A stretch of DNA of 64,000 bases. Origin: Acuticoccus mangrovi (lineage in GTDB: Bacteria; Pseudomonadota; Alphaproteobacteria; Rhizobiales; Amorphaceae). The stretch is from positions 62,001-126,000 of the forward strand of contig NZ_JAEKJA010000001.1 of assembly GCF_016411865.1 (NCBI RefSeq). Direction: 5' to 3'. The first letter of the stretch is position 1. Every line of letters starts with the position of its first letter. The notes under the pieces were generated by a model, which worked only from the letters and a program-made list of their open reading frames with translations, made no database searches and was not told the origin of the DNA. A program made the translations under genes and the position numbers. Positions 36,504 through 44,731 of this stretch are shown in pieces.

Positions 36504-37475
36504 CTACTTCGCGAGGCCGATCGCCTGGATCGTCGAGCCGAGGGCCGCGTCGCTCTTTTCCATGTAGGCGGCGAGCTCGTCGGAGCCCATCTTCACGACG
36601 TCCGCGCCGCGGCTCGCCTTGAACTCGGCCCACTCGGGCGTGTCGACGATCTCGAGCACCGCCTTCTCGTAGGAGCAGGTGATGTCGTCCGGCAGGCCGC
36701 CGGGGCCGGAGATCGTGATCCACGCCGCCAGCGTCCAGCCCGAATCGAGGACCTCGGCGGTGGTCGGCACATCGGGCAGCGCCTTCATGCGGTCGGTGTG
36801 CATGTAGGCGAGCGCCTTCAGTTCGCCCTGCTCCACCAGCGCCTTACCTTCCGAAAGGGCGGGCGTGGCGACGTCGACGCCGCCCGCCATCAACTCCTGC
36901 ATCGCCGGCGCGGCGCCCTTCGAGGGGATCCAGCGGATCGCCGCGGGGTCCATCCCCTCCGCGTTGAGGAGGCCGGCGAGGGCAAGGTGCCAGATGCCGC
37001 CCTGCGAGGTGCCCGAGGCGGTCAGCGAGCCGGGATTGGCCTTCGCCGCGGCCAACAGGTCCTCCAGCGTCTCGTATTCGGAATCGGCCTTCACGAGCAC
37101 GGAGGCGGGCACGATGTCCACCAGCGCGATGGGCGTGATATCCTCCCGCGTCATGTCGGTGAGGCCGACATGGTGCATGGTGTTGATCTCCACCGTCACG
37201 GCGCCGACGGTGTAGCCGTCGGGCGCGGCGTGGGCGATGGCGGAGTGGCCGGTCACGCCGTTGCCGCCGGTGCGGTTCACCACGTTGAAGGGCACGCCGA
37301 ACTTCTTTTCGAGCAGGCTGGCGAGCATGCGCGAGTTGGCGTCGGTGCCGCCGCCGGCGCCCCAGGGCACCACGTAGGTCACGGCGCGTTCGGGGGTCCA
37401 GTCGCAATCCTGGGCGAGCGCCGGGGTCGCCGCGAGAGCGACGGCCGCCGCAACCAAGCTGACGAGTGACCGCAT
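36504..37475 (-). CDS. tctC: tripartite tricarboxylate transporter substrate-binding protein TctC
   Basis: The 323-residue periplasmic binding protein has a Sec signal (cleavage after ALA) and the Bug-family opening VTYVVPWGAGGGTDANSRM. The GG-T-D loop is where Bug proteins grip carboxylates. ATG 37475 is preferred: GGAGGAACTATC stands immediately upstream. It is the first gene of the tctCBA-aldolase operon. Ligand unknown; a dicarboxylate or amino-acid-derived acid would fit the neighbours. Confidence 0.92.
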   Translation of the reverse strand: MRSLVSLVAAAVALAATPALAQDCDWTPERAVTYVVPWGAGGGTDANSRMLASLLEKKFGVPFNVVNRTGGNGVTGHSAIAHAAPDGYTVGAVTVEINTMHHVGLTDMTREDITPIALVDIVPASVLVKADSEYETLEDLLAAAKANPGSLTASGTSQGGIWHLALAGLLNAEGMDPAAIRWIPSKGAAPAMQELMAGGVDVATPALSEGKALVEQGELKALAYMHTDRMKALPDVPTTAEVLDSGWTLAAWITISGPGGLPDDITCSYEKAVLEIVDTPEWAEFKASRGADVVKMGSDELAAYMEKSDAALGSTIQAIGLAK

Positions 37476-37759
37476 GATAGTTCCTCCCATCTATTATTGT
37501 TTCAGGAAGGGATAGCGGACGCCTTCGAGCGAGGCAATTCACCGATTGGTTGGCCGACGATCGCCGCACTATTTGCTGCAGTGCGGTATCGATGGCGGAC
37601 GATACGGGACAATCGGCGGACTATGTGCGGCGAAAGCCCGGCTCGTCGCCGGTGTGCGCGAGTCGCGTGAGCGTTTACTTGTCCGTTCTTATGCGGCGCC
37701 GATATCGCCAACGAGCGGGTCGGCACGCCTTAGGTCGCAGGCGCCTTCGGCGGAGCCGC

Positions 37760-38302
37760 TCAGATTCCGCTCGGGAGCTTGGAGCGCATCATCTCGCGCC
37801 GGTCGATCGTGTCCCCGTCGACGATGAAGGTGCCGTCGCCGACGGCGTGGAGCAGGCGCTTTTCCGCGCGGGCGGGGTCGTGATAGGCGGCGAGGCCTTC
37901 GAGCACCACGATGCTGTGCCGCTCGATGATATCCGCCACGCGGCACTCGATGTTGGCGAGGCATTCACCGATCAGCGGGGCGCGGACATGCTTGCCCGCC
38001 ACTCGGGTGAGGGCGAACTTCTCGAACTTGTCGACGTCCTCGCCGGAGCAGGTTCCGATGCCCACGGCGGTGTCGATCATGTCCACCGTCGGAATGGAAA
38101 GAACGCACTCCCGCGTGTCGCGCAGCGCGGCATAGGAGTAATTCCAGAGGCCCGTAGTGATGGCGAAATCGGCGGAGAAGCTCATCGCCATCGTCCACGT
38201 GATCGTCATCACGTTGTCCCTGCGGCCGTTGTGGGTCGTGACGAGGACGACGGGTCCGGGCTCGATCAAGGTGAAGGCTCTGCCGAGATCGAGGGGTTCC
38301 AT
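37760..38302 (-). CDS. flavin reductase family protein
   Basis: The 180-residue protein resembles FMN-binding flavin reductase-like proteins (PF01613). It has an N-terminal PGPVVLVTTHNGRRDNVMTI strand pair and the central SFSADFAITTGLWNYSY segment near the flavin site. It may supply reduced flavin or act directly as a reductase. ATG 38302 is chosen; upstream frame has no ribosome-binding site. It stands alone downstream of the chemoreceptor gene. Confidence 0.8.
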   Translation of the reverse strand: MEPLDLGRAFTLIEPGPVVLVTTHNGRRDNVMTITWTMAMSFSADFAITTGLWNYSYAALRDTRECVLSIPTVDMIDTAVGIGTCSGEDVDKFEKFALTRVAGKHVRAPLIGECLANIECRVADIIERHSIVVLEGLAAYHDPARAEKRLLHAVGDGTFIVDGDTIDRREMMRSKLPSGI

Positions 38303-38458
38303 GCGCGCCTCCGTCCGTCGTTGGATGAGGCCGACCATAAGCCAACGGGGCGGGGCTTGTGCAGACCTTTGGGCCACGACCCACATACGGTGGGCCGCCG
38401 GGTGGCGGCGCCTCGGAGGCCGGGCGCGCGGTGGCCCGGCGGCTCGTCCTCGCGGCCG

Positions 38459-40405
38459 TCAGGCGGCGTTCAGGCGTGTGAGGAAGCCGTCGACTTCGTC
38501 GTGCATCGTCGTCGCCTGCCGGGCGAGGTCGTTGGCGGCCTCGAGGAGCTGCCCGGCGGCCATTCCCGTGTTCGCGGAAATCTGGCTCACCGAGGTGATG
38601 CCCGACACCGCCTCTTCGGTGCGCACGGCGACGTCCTGAATGCTGCGGGCGATCTCGCGCGTGGCGGAGCCTTGCTGGTCCACCGCGGCGGAGATGGTCG
38701 CCACCACCTTGGCGATGCGGTCGATCACCCCGCTCACCTCGTCGATGGTGCCGACGGTCTCGCCGGTGGCGCCTTGGATGTCGGCGATCTGGACGGAGAT
38801 CTCTTCGGTCGCCTTGGCGGTCTTGTCGGCGAGCTGCTTCACCTCCGCGGCCACCACGGCGAAGCCCTTGCCGGCGTCCCCGGCGCGCGCGGCCTCGATG
38901 GTCGCGTTGAGGGCGAGAAGGTTCGTCCGGCTCGCGATGTCGCTGATGAGGCTGACCACGGCGCCGATCTTCTCGGCCGACTCCGAGAGGGTGGTGACGA
39001 GGCGCCCCGAATGGCGGGCCCGCTCCACGGCCTCCTGGGAGATCCGGCTCGTCTCGGTGATCTGGCGGGTGATTTCCTCGATCGAGGCGGACAGCTCCTC
39101 CGTCGCGCTCGCCACGGTCTGGACGTTGGCGGAGGTGATCGAGGATGCGGTCGACACCGCGGACGTCTGCTCCGTGGCGTCTTCCGCCGCGTCGGCCATG
39201 GACTGGGCGGTGTGCTGCATGCCGGAGGCCGCGTTCGACACCGCGCCGACGATGACGGCGGCGTTGTCGCCGAAGACGCGCGTCATCGAGGCGATCGCTT
39301 CGGCGCGCGCGCTGCGCTGGCGCTCCGCCTCGCGCTCTTCCAGCGCGTGGGCCTCCGCCTCCGCGAGATTGGCGCGGAAGATCTGGAAGGCCCGACCCAT
39401 GTCGGCGACCTCGTCGCGGCCGACGACGGTGACGGTCGCGGTGCGGTCCCCGGTGGAAAGGCGCGTCATCGCCTCGGCGAGGTGGGTTATGGGGCGGGCG
39501 ATCTTCCGCCCGACCAGAAACGCGATCCCTGTCGTCCCCACCGCGATGAGGAGGACGCTCGCGAAGAGGATCTTGCTGCTCTGCCCGTCGATCGTCGTCA
39601 GCTCCGCGCGCGCTTCGGCCTCGCGCGCTTCGCTGGCACGCACGATGTCGGCAAGGATCGGCTCGGTGGCGGCGTAGGCCTCGTTCAGCGTCTCGAGCTT
39701 GGCGCTGAGCCCCTGCTGAAGCGTCGCGAGCTCGTTGAAGGCGGCGGCATAGCTGCGCGAGAGGGCGGCGAGGCGGTCGGCGTCCTCCGCCGCGATCGGC
39801 GAGGCGCGCAGAAGCGTTTCGAACGCGTCGCGCTCGTCGTTGAGGCGCTTGACGTATTTCGGGTCCTTGCGGGCGAGGAAGTCCTTCTCGTGCCGGCGCA
39901 TCATCAGCATCGACACCGAAAGGCGCGGCAGGTCGTGGGCTTTCAGCGCCTGTTCCACGGTGTGGACGGCCTGGCGCAGGCGGCCGAGAAGGCCGTCCTC
40001 GGGATCGAGCCCCATCGCCACGGTGTCGCTCACGACGTCGGCGAAGCGCGCCTTGTAGAGGTCGAACGCCCGGCTGAGCTCGCCGAGGCGAGCGGTGTCG
40101 GTGCCCGCACGAGCGGCGAGGGCGTCGATCCTCTGGTTGATGCGCTCGGCGAGGGCGGCGTGCTTCTCGACATAGTCGATGTTCTTGAGAAGCAGGAAGT
40201 CCTTCTCGTCGCGGCGGGCGTGGAGGAAGTCGTCGCTGATCGCCTGGGCGAGCGCACGATCCTCGATGGCCGCCTCTCGCTTCGCCCGCACGCGATCCTG
40301 CATCGCGTCGGTGAATACCATCACGGCGAGCATGATGGCGAAGCCCACGAAGGCCACCAGCGCGATGAGCATGACCTTCGTACCGATCCGCAGTTGCGCA
40401 AGCAT
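38459..40405 (-). CDS. methyl-accepting chemotaxis protein with HBM sensor
   Basis: The 648-residue chemoreceptor has TM1 (about 10-28) and a periplasmic helical bimodular sensor with two EKDFL motifs ([10 protein letters not shown] and [10 protein letters not shown]). TM2 (about 283-303), a HAMP domain and the cytoplasmic hairpin follow, with the conserved tip [27 protein letters not shown] receptors sense small organic acids in studied cases. There is no C-terminal CheR/CheB pentapeptide. ATG 40405 starts just before TM1. Confidence 0.92.
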   Translation of the reverse strand: MLAQLRIGTKVMLIALVAFVGFAIMLAVMVFTDAMQDRVRAKREAAIEDRALAQAISDDFLHARRDEKDFLLLKNIDYVEKHAALAERINQRIDALAARAGTDTARLGELSRAFDLYKARFADVVSDTVAMGLDPEDGLLGRLRQAVHTVEQALKAHDLPRLSVSMLMMRRHEKDFLARKDPKYVKRLNDERDAFETLLRASPIAAEDADRLAALSRSYAAAFNELATLQQGLSAKLETLNEAYAATEPILADIVRASEAREAEARAELTTIDGQSSKILFASVLLIAVGTTGIAFLVGRKIARPITHLAEAMTRLSTGDRTATVTVVGRDEVADMGRAFQIFRANLAEAEAHALEEREAERQRSARAEAIASMTRVFGDNAAVIVGAVSNAASGMQHTAQSMADAAEDATEQTSAVSTASSITSANVQTVASATEELSASIEEITRQITETSRISQEAVERARHSGRLVTTLSESAEKIGAVVSLISDIASRTNLLALNATIEAARAGDAGKGFAVVAAEVKQLADKTAKATEEISVQIADIQGATGETVGTIDEVSGVIDRIAKVVATISAAVDQQGSATREIARSIQDVAVRTEEAVSGITSVSQISANTGMAAGQLLEAANDLARQATTMHDEVDGFLTRLNAA

Positions 40406-40585
40406 TCCGGATGTCTCCACTCTCCAAACACAGACCTGATGGCACGAGCGGCTGTGATGGGGCTGAACCGCTCGGCTCCCCGGAACAGGGTTGGGACCGG
40501 GGTCAGTGCGCCGCAAGATCGGTCGTGCGGGGATTCGGAAACCGGAGGAGAGTGCGCGGTAGCGGCGGGTGGGGTCAGCCGCCCG

Positions 40586-41368
40586 TCACAGCGTCATGAA
40601 GCCACCGTCGGTGCACAGGACATGGCCGACGACGAAGGACGCCGCGTCGGAGGCGAGCCAGGCGACGGCCTCCGCCACCTCCTCGGGCCGGCCGAGGCGG
40701 CGGATCGGCAGCCCGGCCGCGACGGCCTCCATGTCCATGATCTTCGAGCCCAGCATCATCTCGGTGGCAACGCGGCCCGGCGCGACGATGTTGATGCGCA
40801 CGCCCGTTTCCGCCGCCTCCATCGCCGCAGATTTCGCGAGCGAGATCACCGCCGCCTTGGACGCGGAATAGAGCGAGAGCCCCGGATTGGGGTTCCTGAG
40901 CCCGCTCACCGAGGCGTTGACGACGATGGCGCCGCCGCCCGCCGCGGCCATCAGCGGGATCTGCAGCCGGAGACAGTGGAACACCGCCCGCAAGTTGGTG
41001 TCGAAGACGCGATCGAAGACGGCGTCGCTCTGCTGCGGCAGCGGGGCGCGGGGCTCCTGGTAGCCGGCGTTGTCGAACGCGATGTCGAGCCGGCCGTGGT
41101 CGGCGACGATGCCGCGGTGCAGCGCCTCCAGGGCGCCGAGGTCGGTGACGTCGGTGCGGCGGAACTCGGCCGTGCCGCCGAGCGCGCGGATCTCCTCGAC
41201 GACGGCCTTGCCCGCCTCGGTGCGCCGCCCGGCGATCGTCACCGTCGCGCCGCGCGCCGCGAGGGCGAGCGAGGCGGCCCTGCCGATCCCCGTCGCCCCA
41301 CCGGTGACGAGGGCGATCTTGCCGGAAAATTCCTGTGGAGCCACCACGCTTGTATCGACCTCTCGCAT
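40586..41368 (-). CDS. SDR-family oxidoreductase
   Basis: The 260-residue classical short-chain dehydrogenase has TGGATGIG, DNAG, a Ser in NASVSG, YSASK and a C-terminal TDGG. ATG 41368 is used; the upstream Met at 41392 lies inside the palindrome and is unlikely. The gene diverges from a MarR-GNAT fusion gene with a perfect inverted repeat at its 5' edge, so the regulator probably represses it. Substrate unknown. Confidence 0.88.
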   Translation of the reverse strand: MREVDTSVVAPQEFSGKIALVTGGATGIGRAASLALAARGATVTIAGRRTEAGKAVVEEIRALGGTAEFRRTDVTDLGALEALHRGIVADHGRLDIAFDNAGYQEPRAPLPQQSDAVFDRVFDTNLRAVFHCLRLQIPLMAAAGGGAIVVNASVSGLRNPNPGLSLYSASKAAVISLAKSAAMEAAETGVRINIVAPGRVATEMMLGSKIMDMEAVAAGLPIRRLGRPEEVAEAVAWLASDAASFVVGHVLCTDGGFMTL

Positions 41369-41371
41369 CGG

Positions 41372-41400
41372 GCATATAGTTGTATAAAGCAACTATATGC
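41372..41400. promoter_or_regulatory. perfect inverted repeat operator between SDR and MarR-GNAT genes
   Basis: GCATATAGTTG-TATAAAG-CAACTATATGC is an 11-bp perfect inverted repeat with a 7-base spacer. It lies between two divergent starts (3 bases from the SDR start, 10 bases from the MarR-GNAT start). It also carries A/T-rich promoter-like sequence. It is the natural binding site for the adjacent MarR-type domain. Confidence 0.75.
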
Positions 41401-41410
41401 TCGGCCTACG

Positions 41411-42382
41411 ATGCCCGCAACGGACCTGTCGACGATCGAACGAATCCGCGACGCCTCGCGTCGGCTGGTCCGCGAGCTGGGCTTCATGGAGGCGACGCTC
41501 GCCGGGGCCGACCTGTCGCCGTCGGCCGTCCACGCGGTGATCGAGATCGGGTCCGGGCGGGCGGCGAACGCGCGGGCGCTCGCCGAGGCGCTGCGCCTCG
41601 AAAAGTCGACCATCAGCCGTCTTCTCAGAACGCTGGTGGCCGACGGCTATCTCACCGAACGGCGCGACGCGGGCGACACGCGCGTCAAGCGTCTCGCGCT
41701 GACCGATCGCGGCCATGGCTGCCTCGCCGGCATCACCGACTACGCCGTCGACCAGGTCGCCGCGGCGATCGCACCGCTGTCGGCGAAGGAGGTGGCGACG
41801 ATCGCGGGCGGCCTCGAAACCTACGCGGCGGCGCTCGGCCGTCCGGCGGACGCGGCCGCCGGCGCGCCGACGGCGACGGTCACGCAAGGCTACCGACCCG
41901 GGATCATCGGCACGACGGTAGAGCTCCACGCCGAATATTATGCGCGCACGGTCGGCTTCGGCCTGCCGTTCGAGACGAAACTCGCGGCGGAGATGGCGGA
42001 GTTCTTCTCACGGCTCGAGGGTGGGCCGAACGGCTTCTGGGTCGCCTCGATCGACGGGCGGGCGGTCGGCACCATCGCGATCGACGGCGAAGACCTCGGC
42101 GGGGGCGCCGCCCATCTGCGCTGGTTCATCATGGCGGAGCGGTTGCGGGGGCGGGGGCGGGGGATCGGCAAGGCCCTCATCGACGCCGCGTTGCGCTTCG
42201 TCGACGGCGAGGGCATGCCGCTGACGCGGCTATGGACCTTCCGCAGCCTCGACGTCGCCCGGCGCCTCTACGAGCGCGCCGGGTTCGAGCTGGTGGAGGA
42301 GCGGCCCGGCCGGCAGTGGGGGGCGGAGGTGATGGAACAGGAGTTCCGCCGACCGACGCCCCCGCGCCCAAGTGGCCGATAG
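41411..42382 (+). CDS. MarR-type regulator fused to GNAT acetyltransferase
   Basis: The 323-residue protein has an N-terminal winged-helix MarR domain (about 20-145, with LEKSTISRLLRTLVADGYL as the recognition helix and wing). The C-terminal GNAT domain (about 170-315) has RLRGRGRGIGKAL as the acetyl-CoA loop. Such fusions are common in alphaproteobacteria; the acetylated partner is generally unknown. It probably autoregulates and controls the divergent SDR through the inverted repeat directly upstream. Confidence 0.9.
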   Translation: MPATDLSTIERIRDASRRLVRELGFMEATLAGADLSPSAVHAVIEIGSGRAANARALAEALRLEKSTISRLLRTLVADGYLTERRDAGDTRVKRLALTDRGHGCLAGITDYAVDQVAAAIAPLSAKEVATIAGGLETYAAALGRPADAAAGAPTATVTQGYRPGIIGTTVELHAEYYARTVGFGLPFETKLAAEMAEFFSRLEGGPNGFWVASIDGRAVGTIAIDGEDLGGGAAHLRWFIMAERLRGRGRGIGKALIDAALRFVDGEGMPLTRLWTFRSLDVARRLYERAGFELVEERPGRQWGAEVMEQEFRRPTPPRPSGR

Positions 42383-42395
42383 AAGCGGCTAAGCC

Positions 42396-43079
42396 TCAGG
42401 CGAAGCGGGCTTCGATCGCCTCGAGCACGGCGCGGTTGCTGGTCACCACCGGCACGCCGAAGGCCGCTTCGAGCGCCGGGACCGCCTCGAGAGAGCGGAA
42501 GTTGGTGCAGGAGACGAAGATGCCGTCGAACATCTCGCCGGCGAGGCGGTCCTTGGCGAAGGCGAGGATGTCCTCCGGGGTCGGGTCGGCGAGGGCGACG
42601 TTCACGTGAATGCCCATGCCGTGGGCGGCGACCACCTCGCGCCCCGGCGCCGTCGCGGCGTCCGCCACCGCCTGGGTGAGGTCGTCGATATAGGGGGTGA
42701 TGACCGCGATCCGCGCGAAGGCCCGGCGGTCGAGCGCCTCGCTGACGGCCGAGATCGTGCCGAGCACCGGCGCCTTCGCCCGCTCGCCGAGCCCGGCGCA
42801 GACCTTGCGGTCGTAGTCGAGGCCGAACAGCGAGCCGGCGGAGGTGCAGCCGAACACCAAGAGGTCGAGATCGGCGGTGCCCACGTCCTCCGCCGCCTTG
42901 GGGGCGTAGGCCTCGATCATCTCGATCTCCGCCTCGCGCGTGGTGGTGACGAGATACATGCGGCTCGTATGGACGGTGAAGCGCTCCTTCGGCAGCGAGC
43001 GGTGGAGGTCGTTCTCCATCACCGTGTTCGACGAGGGAACGATGAGGCCGATGCGGTGCGGGCGGGTCGGTGCGCTCAT
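42396..43079 (-). CDS. Asp/Glu racemase superfamily protein, maleate isomerase-like
   Basis: The 227-residue protein begins with IGLIVPSSNTVMEND, as in maleate cis-trans isomerases and arylmalonate decarboxylases. It has two candidate catalytic cysteines, in FGCTSAG (about 78) and VSCTNFRSL (about 192). Two cysteines favour an isomerase or racemase over the one-Cys decarboxylase. ATG 43079 overlaps the hyuB stop as ATGA, so it is co-translated with the hydantoinase subunits and may be a hydantoin/amino acid racemase or handle a cis-diacid product. Confidence 0.82.
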   Translation of the reverse strand: MSAPTRPHRIGLIVPSSNTVMENDLHRSLPKERFTVHTSRMYLVTTTREAEIEMIEAYAPKAAEDVGTADLDLLVFGCTSAGSLFGLDYDRKVCAGLGERAKAPVLGTISAVSEALDRRAFARIAVITPYIDDLTQAVADAATAPGREVVAAHGMGIHVNVALADPTPEDILAFAKDRLAGEMFDGIFVSCTNFRSLEAVPALEAAFGVPVVTSNRAVLEAIEARFA

Positions 43080-44731
43080 GGCGCGTCTCCTTGGTGGGTG
43101 GGGGCGGCGGCGGTTTCGGACGTCGGCTCGCCCCAGCCGCCACCGCCGGCGGTCACCATTTCGAGGCGATCGCCGCGCGACAGCGAATGGGGGCCGCTCT
43201 TGGCGCCGAGCGTTTCGGAGGCGACGCCCCGCCGATGGACGACGAAACGGGCGAGACCACCGGGGCGGCCGCCGGCAACGCCTGCGGCCGCGCTCGCGGT
43301 GCGCTCGCCGAGCACCGAGGCGGCGACCCCGTCGGCGAGCATCTCCACCACCTTGCGCACCCCGCCGCCGCCGCGCCAGCGGCCCGCGCCGCCCGCCTCG
43401 CGCACCACCTCGTAGGCGTGGAAGCGCAAGGGAAGCTGAGCTTCCATCGCCTCGATCGGCAGGTTCATGGTGTTGCCCATGTGGACGCGCATGCCGGCGA
43501 CCCCGGCCGCCCCGCGGCGCGCCCCCATGCCGCCGCCGATCGTCTCGTAGTGCACGAAGCGGCGGCCGCTGCGGGGATCGTCTCCGCCGAGGGTGTAGAC
43601 GCAGGCCGAGCCATAGCTGCCGGCGGGCACCCGGTCGGGGTAGGCCTTGGCGAGCGCGGCGAGCAGCGTGTCGACGATGCGGTTCGACGTCTCCGTGTTC
43701 GCCGCCACCACCGGCCGCGGATAGGCGGCGTTCACGAGGCTGCCTTCCGGCGCCGTCACCTCGGCCGCGGCGTAGGCGCCCGAGTTGGGCAGGATGTCGC
43801 CGCCGGCGAGCCCCATCAGCACGTAGTAGACGGACGAGGCGGTGACGGGGAGGGGCGCGTTGATCGGACCGCGCACCGCCGGCGACGTGGCGGAAAAGTC
43901 CACGCGGAAGTCGGCGCCGCGCTTTTCGATGCGCACCCGCACGGTGGTGTCGGTGGTGCCGAAGCCGTCGCCGTCGAGCGTTTCGGCCGCCTCGACGGTG
44001 GCGTCGGGGAGGGCGGCGAGGCGATGGCGGACCTTGAGGTGGGAGTGGGCCTGCGATTCCGACAGCACCGCCTCGGTGACCGCCCGCCCGTAGCGTCGGC
44101 CGAGCCCGGCGAGGCGCTGCACGCCGCGCAGGTTCGCCGCATGTTGGGCGCGGAAGTCGCCGAGCCGGTCGCCCGGCACTCGCACGTTGGCGAGGATCAG
44201 GTTCAACACGTCCTGCCGCACCGTGCCGCCCTCGATGAGCTTCAGCGGCGGGATGCGCAGCCCCTCCTTGATGATCTCGTCGGCGATCGAGGAGGAGCCG
44301 GCGGCAATGCCGCCGACGTCCGGCCAGTGCACCCGCGTCGCCGTGAAGCCGATCAGCGCGCCGTCGACGAAGACCGGCAACAAGAGCGACATGTCGGGCA
44401 GGTGAGTGCCGCCGAGATAGGGGTCGTTGAGGAGCACCCCGTCGCCCTCGCGCCAGGTCTCGCGGGGGAAGGCCTCGAGCACGGCGCGGCCGGTGAAGGG
44501 CATCGCGCCGAGATGGACGGGGATGTCGTTGCCCTGCGCGGCCACCTCGCCGCACGCGTCGAGGATCGCGCAGGAAAGGTCCGCCGAGAGGCTGAGGAGC
44601 GGCGAGAAGGAGGTGCGCATCAGGACGTCGCGCATCTCCTCGCAGATCGCGTAGAGGCTGTTGCGGACGATCTCGAACGTGACGGGATCGCGGCGCATCA
44701 GAGCGTCGGGCGGCAGGATGTCCTCGCTCAT
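43076..44731 (-). CDS. hyuB: hydantoinase B/oxoprolinase family subunit
   Basis: The 551-residue protein has the conserved DPVTFEIVRNSLYAICEEM opening and the family elements GNDIPVHLGAM, NDPYLGGTHLPDM and YETIGGGMGARRGAAG. With the A subunit it forms an ATP-dependent hydrolase of cyclic amides such as 5-oxoproline, N-methylhydantoin or hydantoins; acetone carboxylase subunits are related. ATG 44731 overlaps the hyuA stop as ATGA. The substrate within the family cannot be told from sequence. Confidence 0.92.
   Translation of the reverse strand: MSEDILPPDALMRRDPVTFEIVRNSLYAICEEMRDVLMRTSFSPLLSLSADLSCAILDACGEVAAQGNDIPVHLGAMPFTGRAVLEAFPRETWREGDGVLLNDPYLGGTHLPDMSLLLPVFVDGALIGFTATRVHWPDVGGIAAGSSSIADEIIKEGLRIPPLKLIEGGTVRQDVLNLILANVRVPGDRLGDFRAQHAANLRGVQRLAGLGRRYGRAVTEAVLSESQAHSHLKVRHRLAALPDATVEAAETLDGDGFGTTDTTVRVRIEKRGADFRVDFSATSPAVRGPINAPLPVTASSVYYVLMGLAGGDILPNSGAYAAAEVTAPEGSLVNAAYPRPVVAANTETSNRIVDTLLAALAKAYPDRVPAGSYGSACVYTLGGDDPRSGRRFVHYETIGGGMGARRGAAGVAGMRVHMGNTMNLPIEAMEAQLPLRFHAYEVVREAGGAGRWRGGGGVRKVVEMLADGVAASVLGERTASAAAGVAGGRPGGLARFVVHRRGVASETLGAKSGPHSLSRGDRLEMVTAGGGGWGEPTSETAAAPTHQGDAP

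Noticed and set aside
38394-38409. GCCGCC-GGGT-GGCGGC hairpin after the chemoreceptor gene
   Set aside because: A 6-bp GC stem without T-run is expected by chance in this composition.
37550-42382. 1610-codon plus-strand open frame
   Set aside because: It runs antisense to the flavin reductase, chemoreceptor and SDR genes. Only its last 323 codons (from ATG 41411) are a real gene, MarR-GNAT; the rest is GC-rich shadow.
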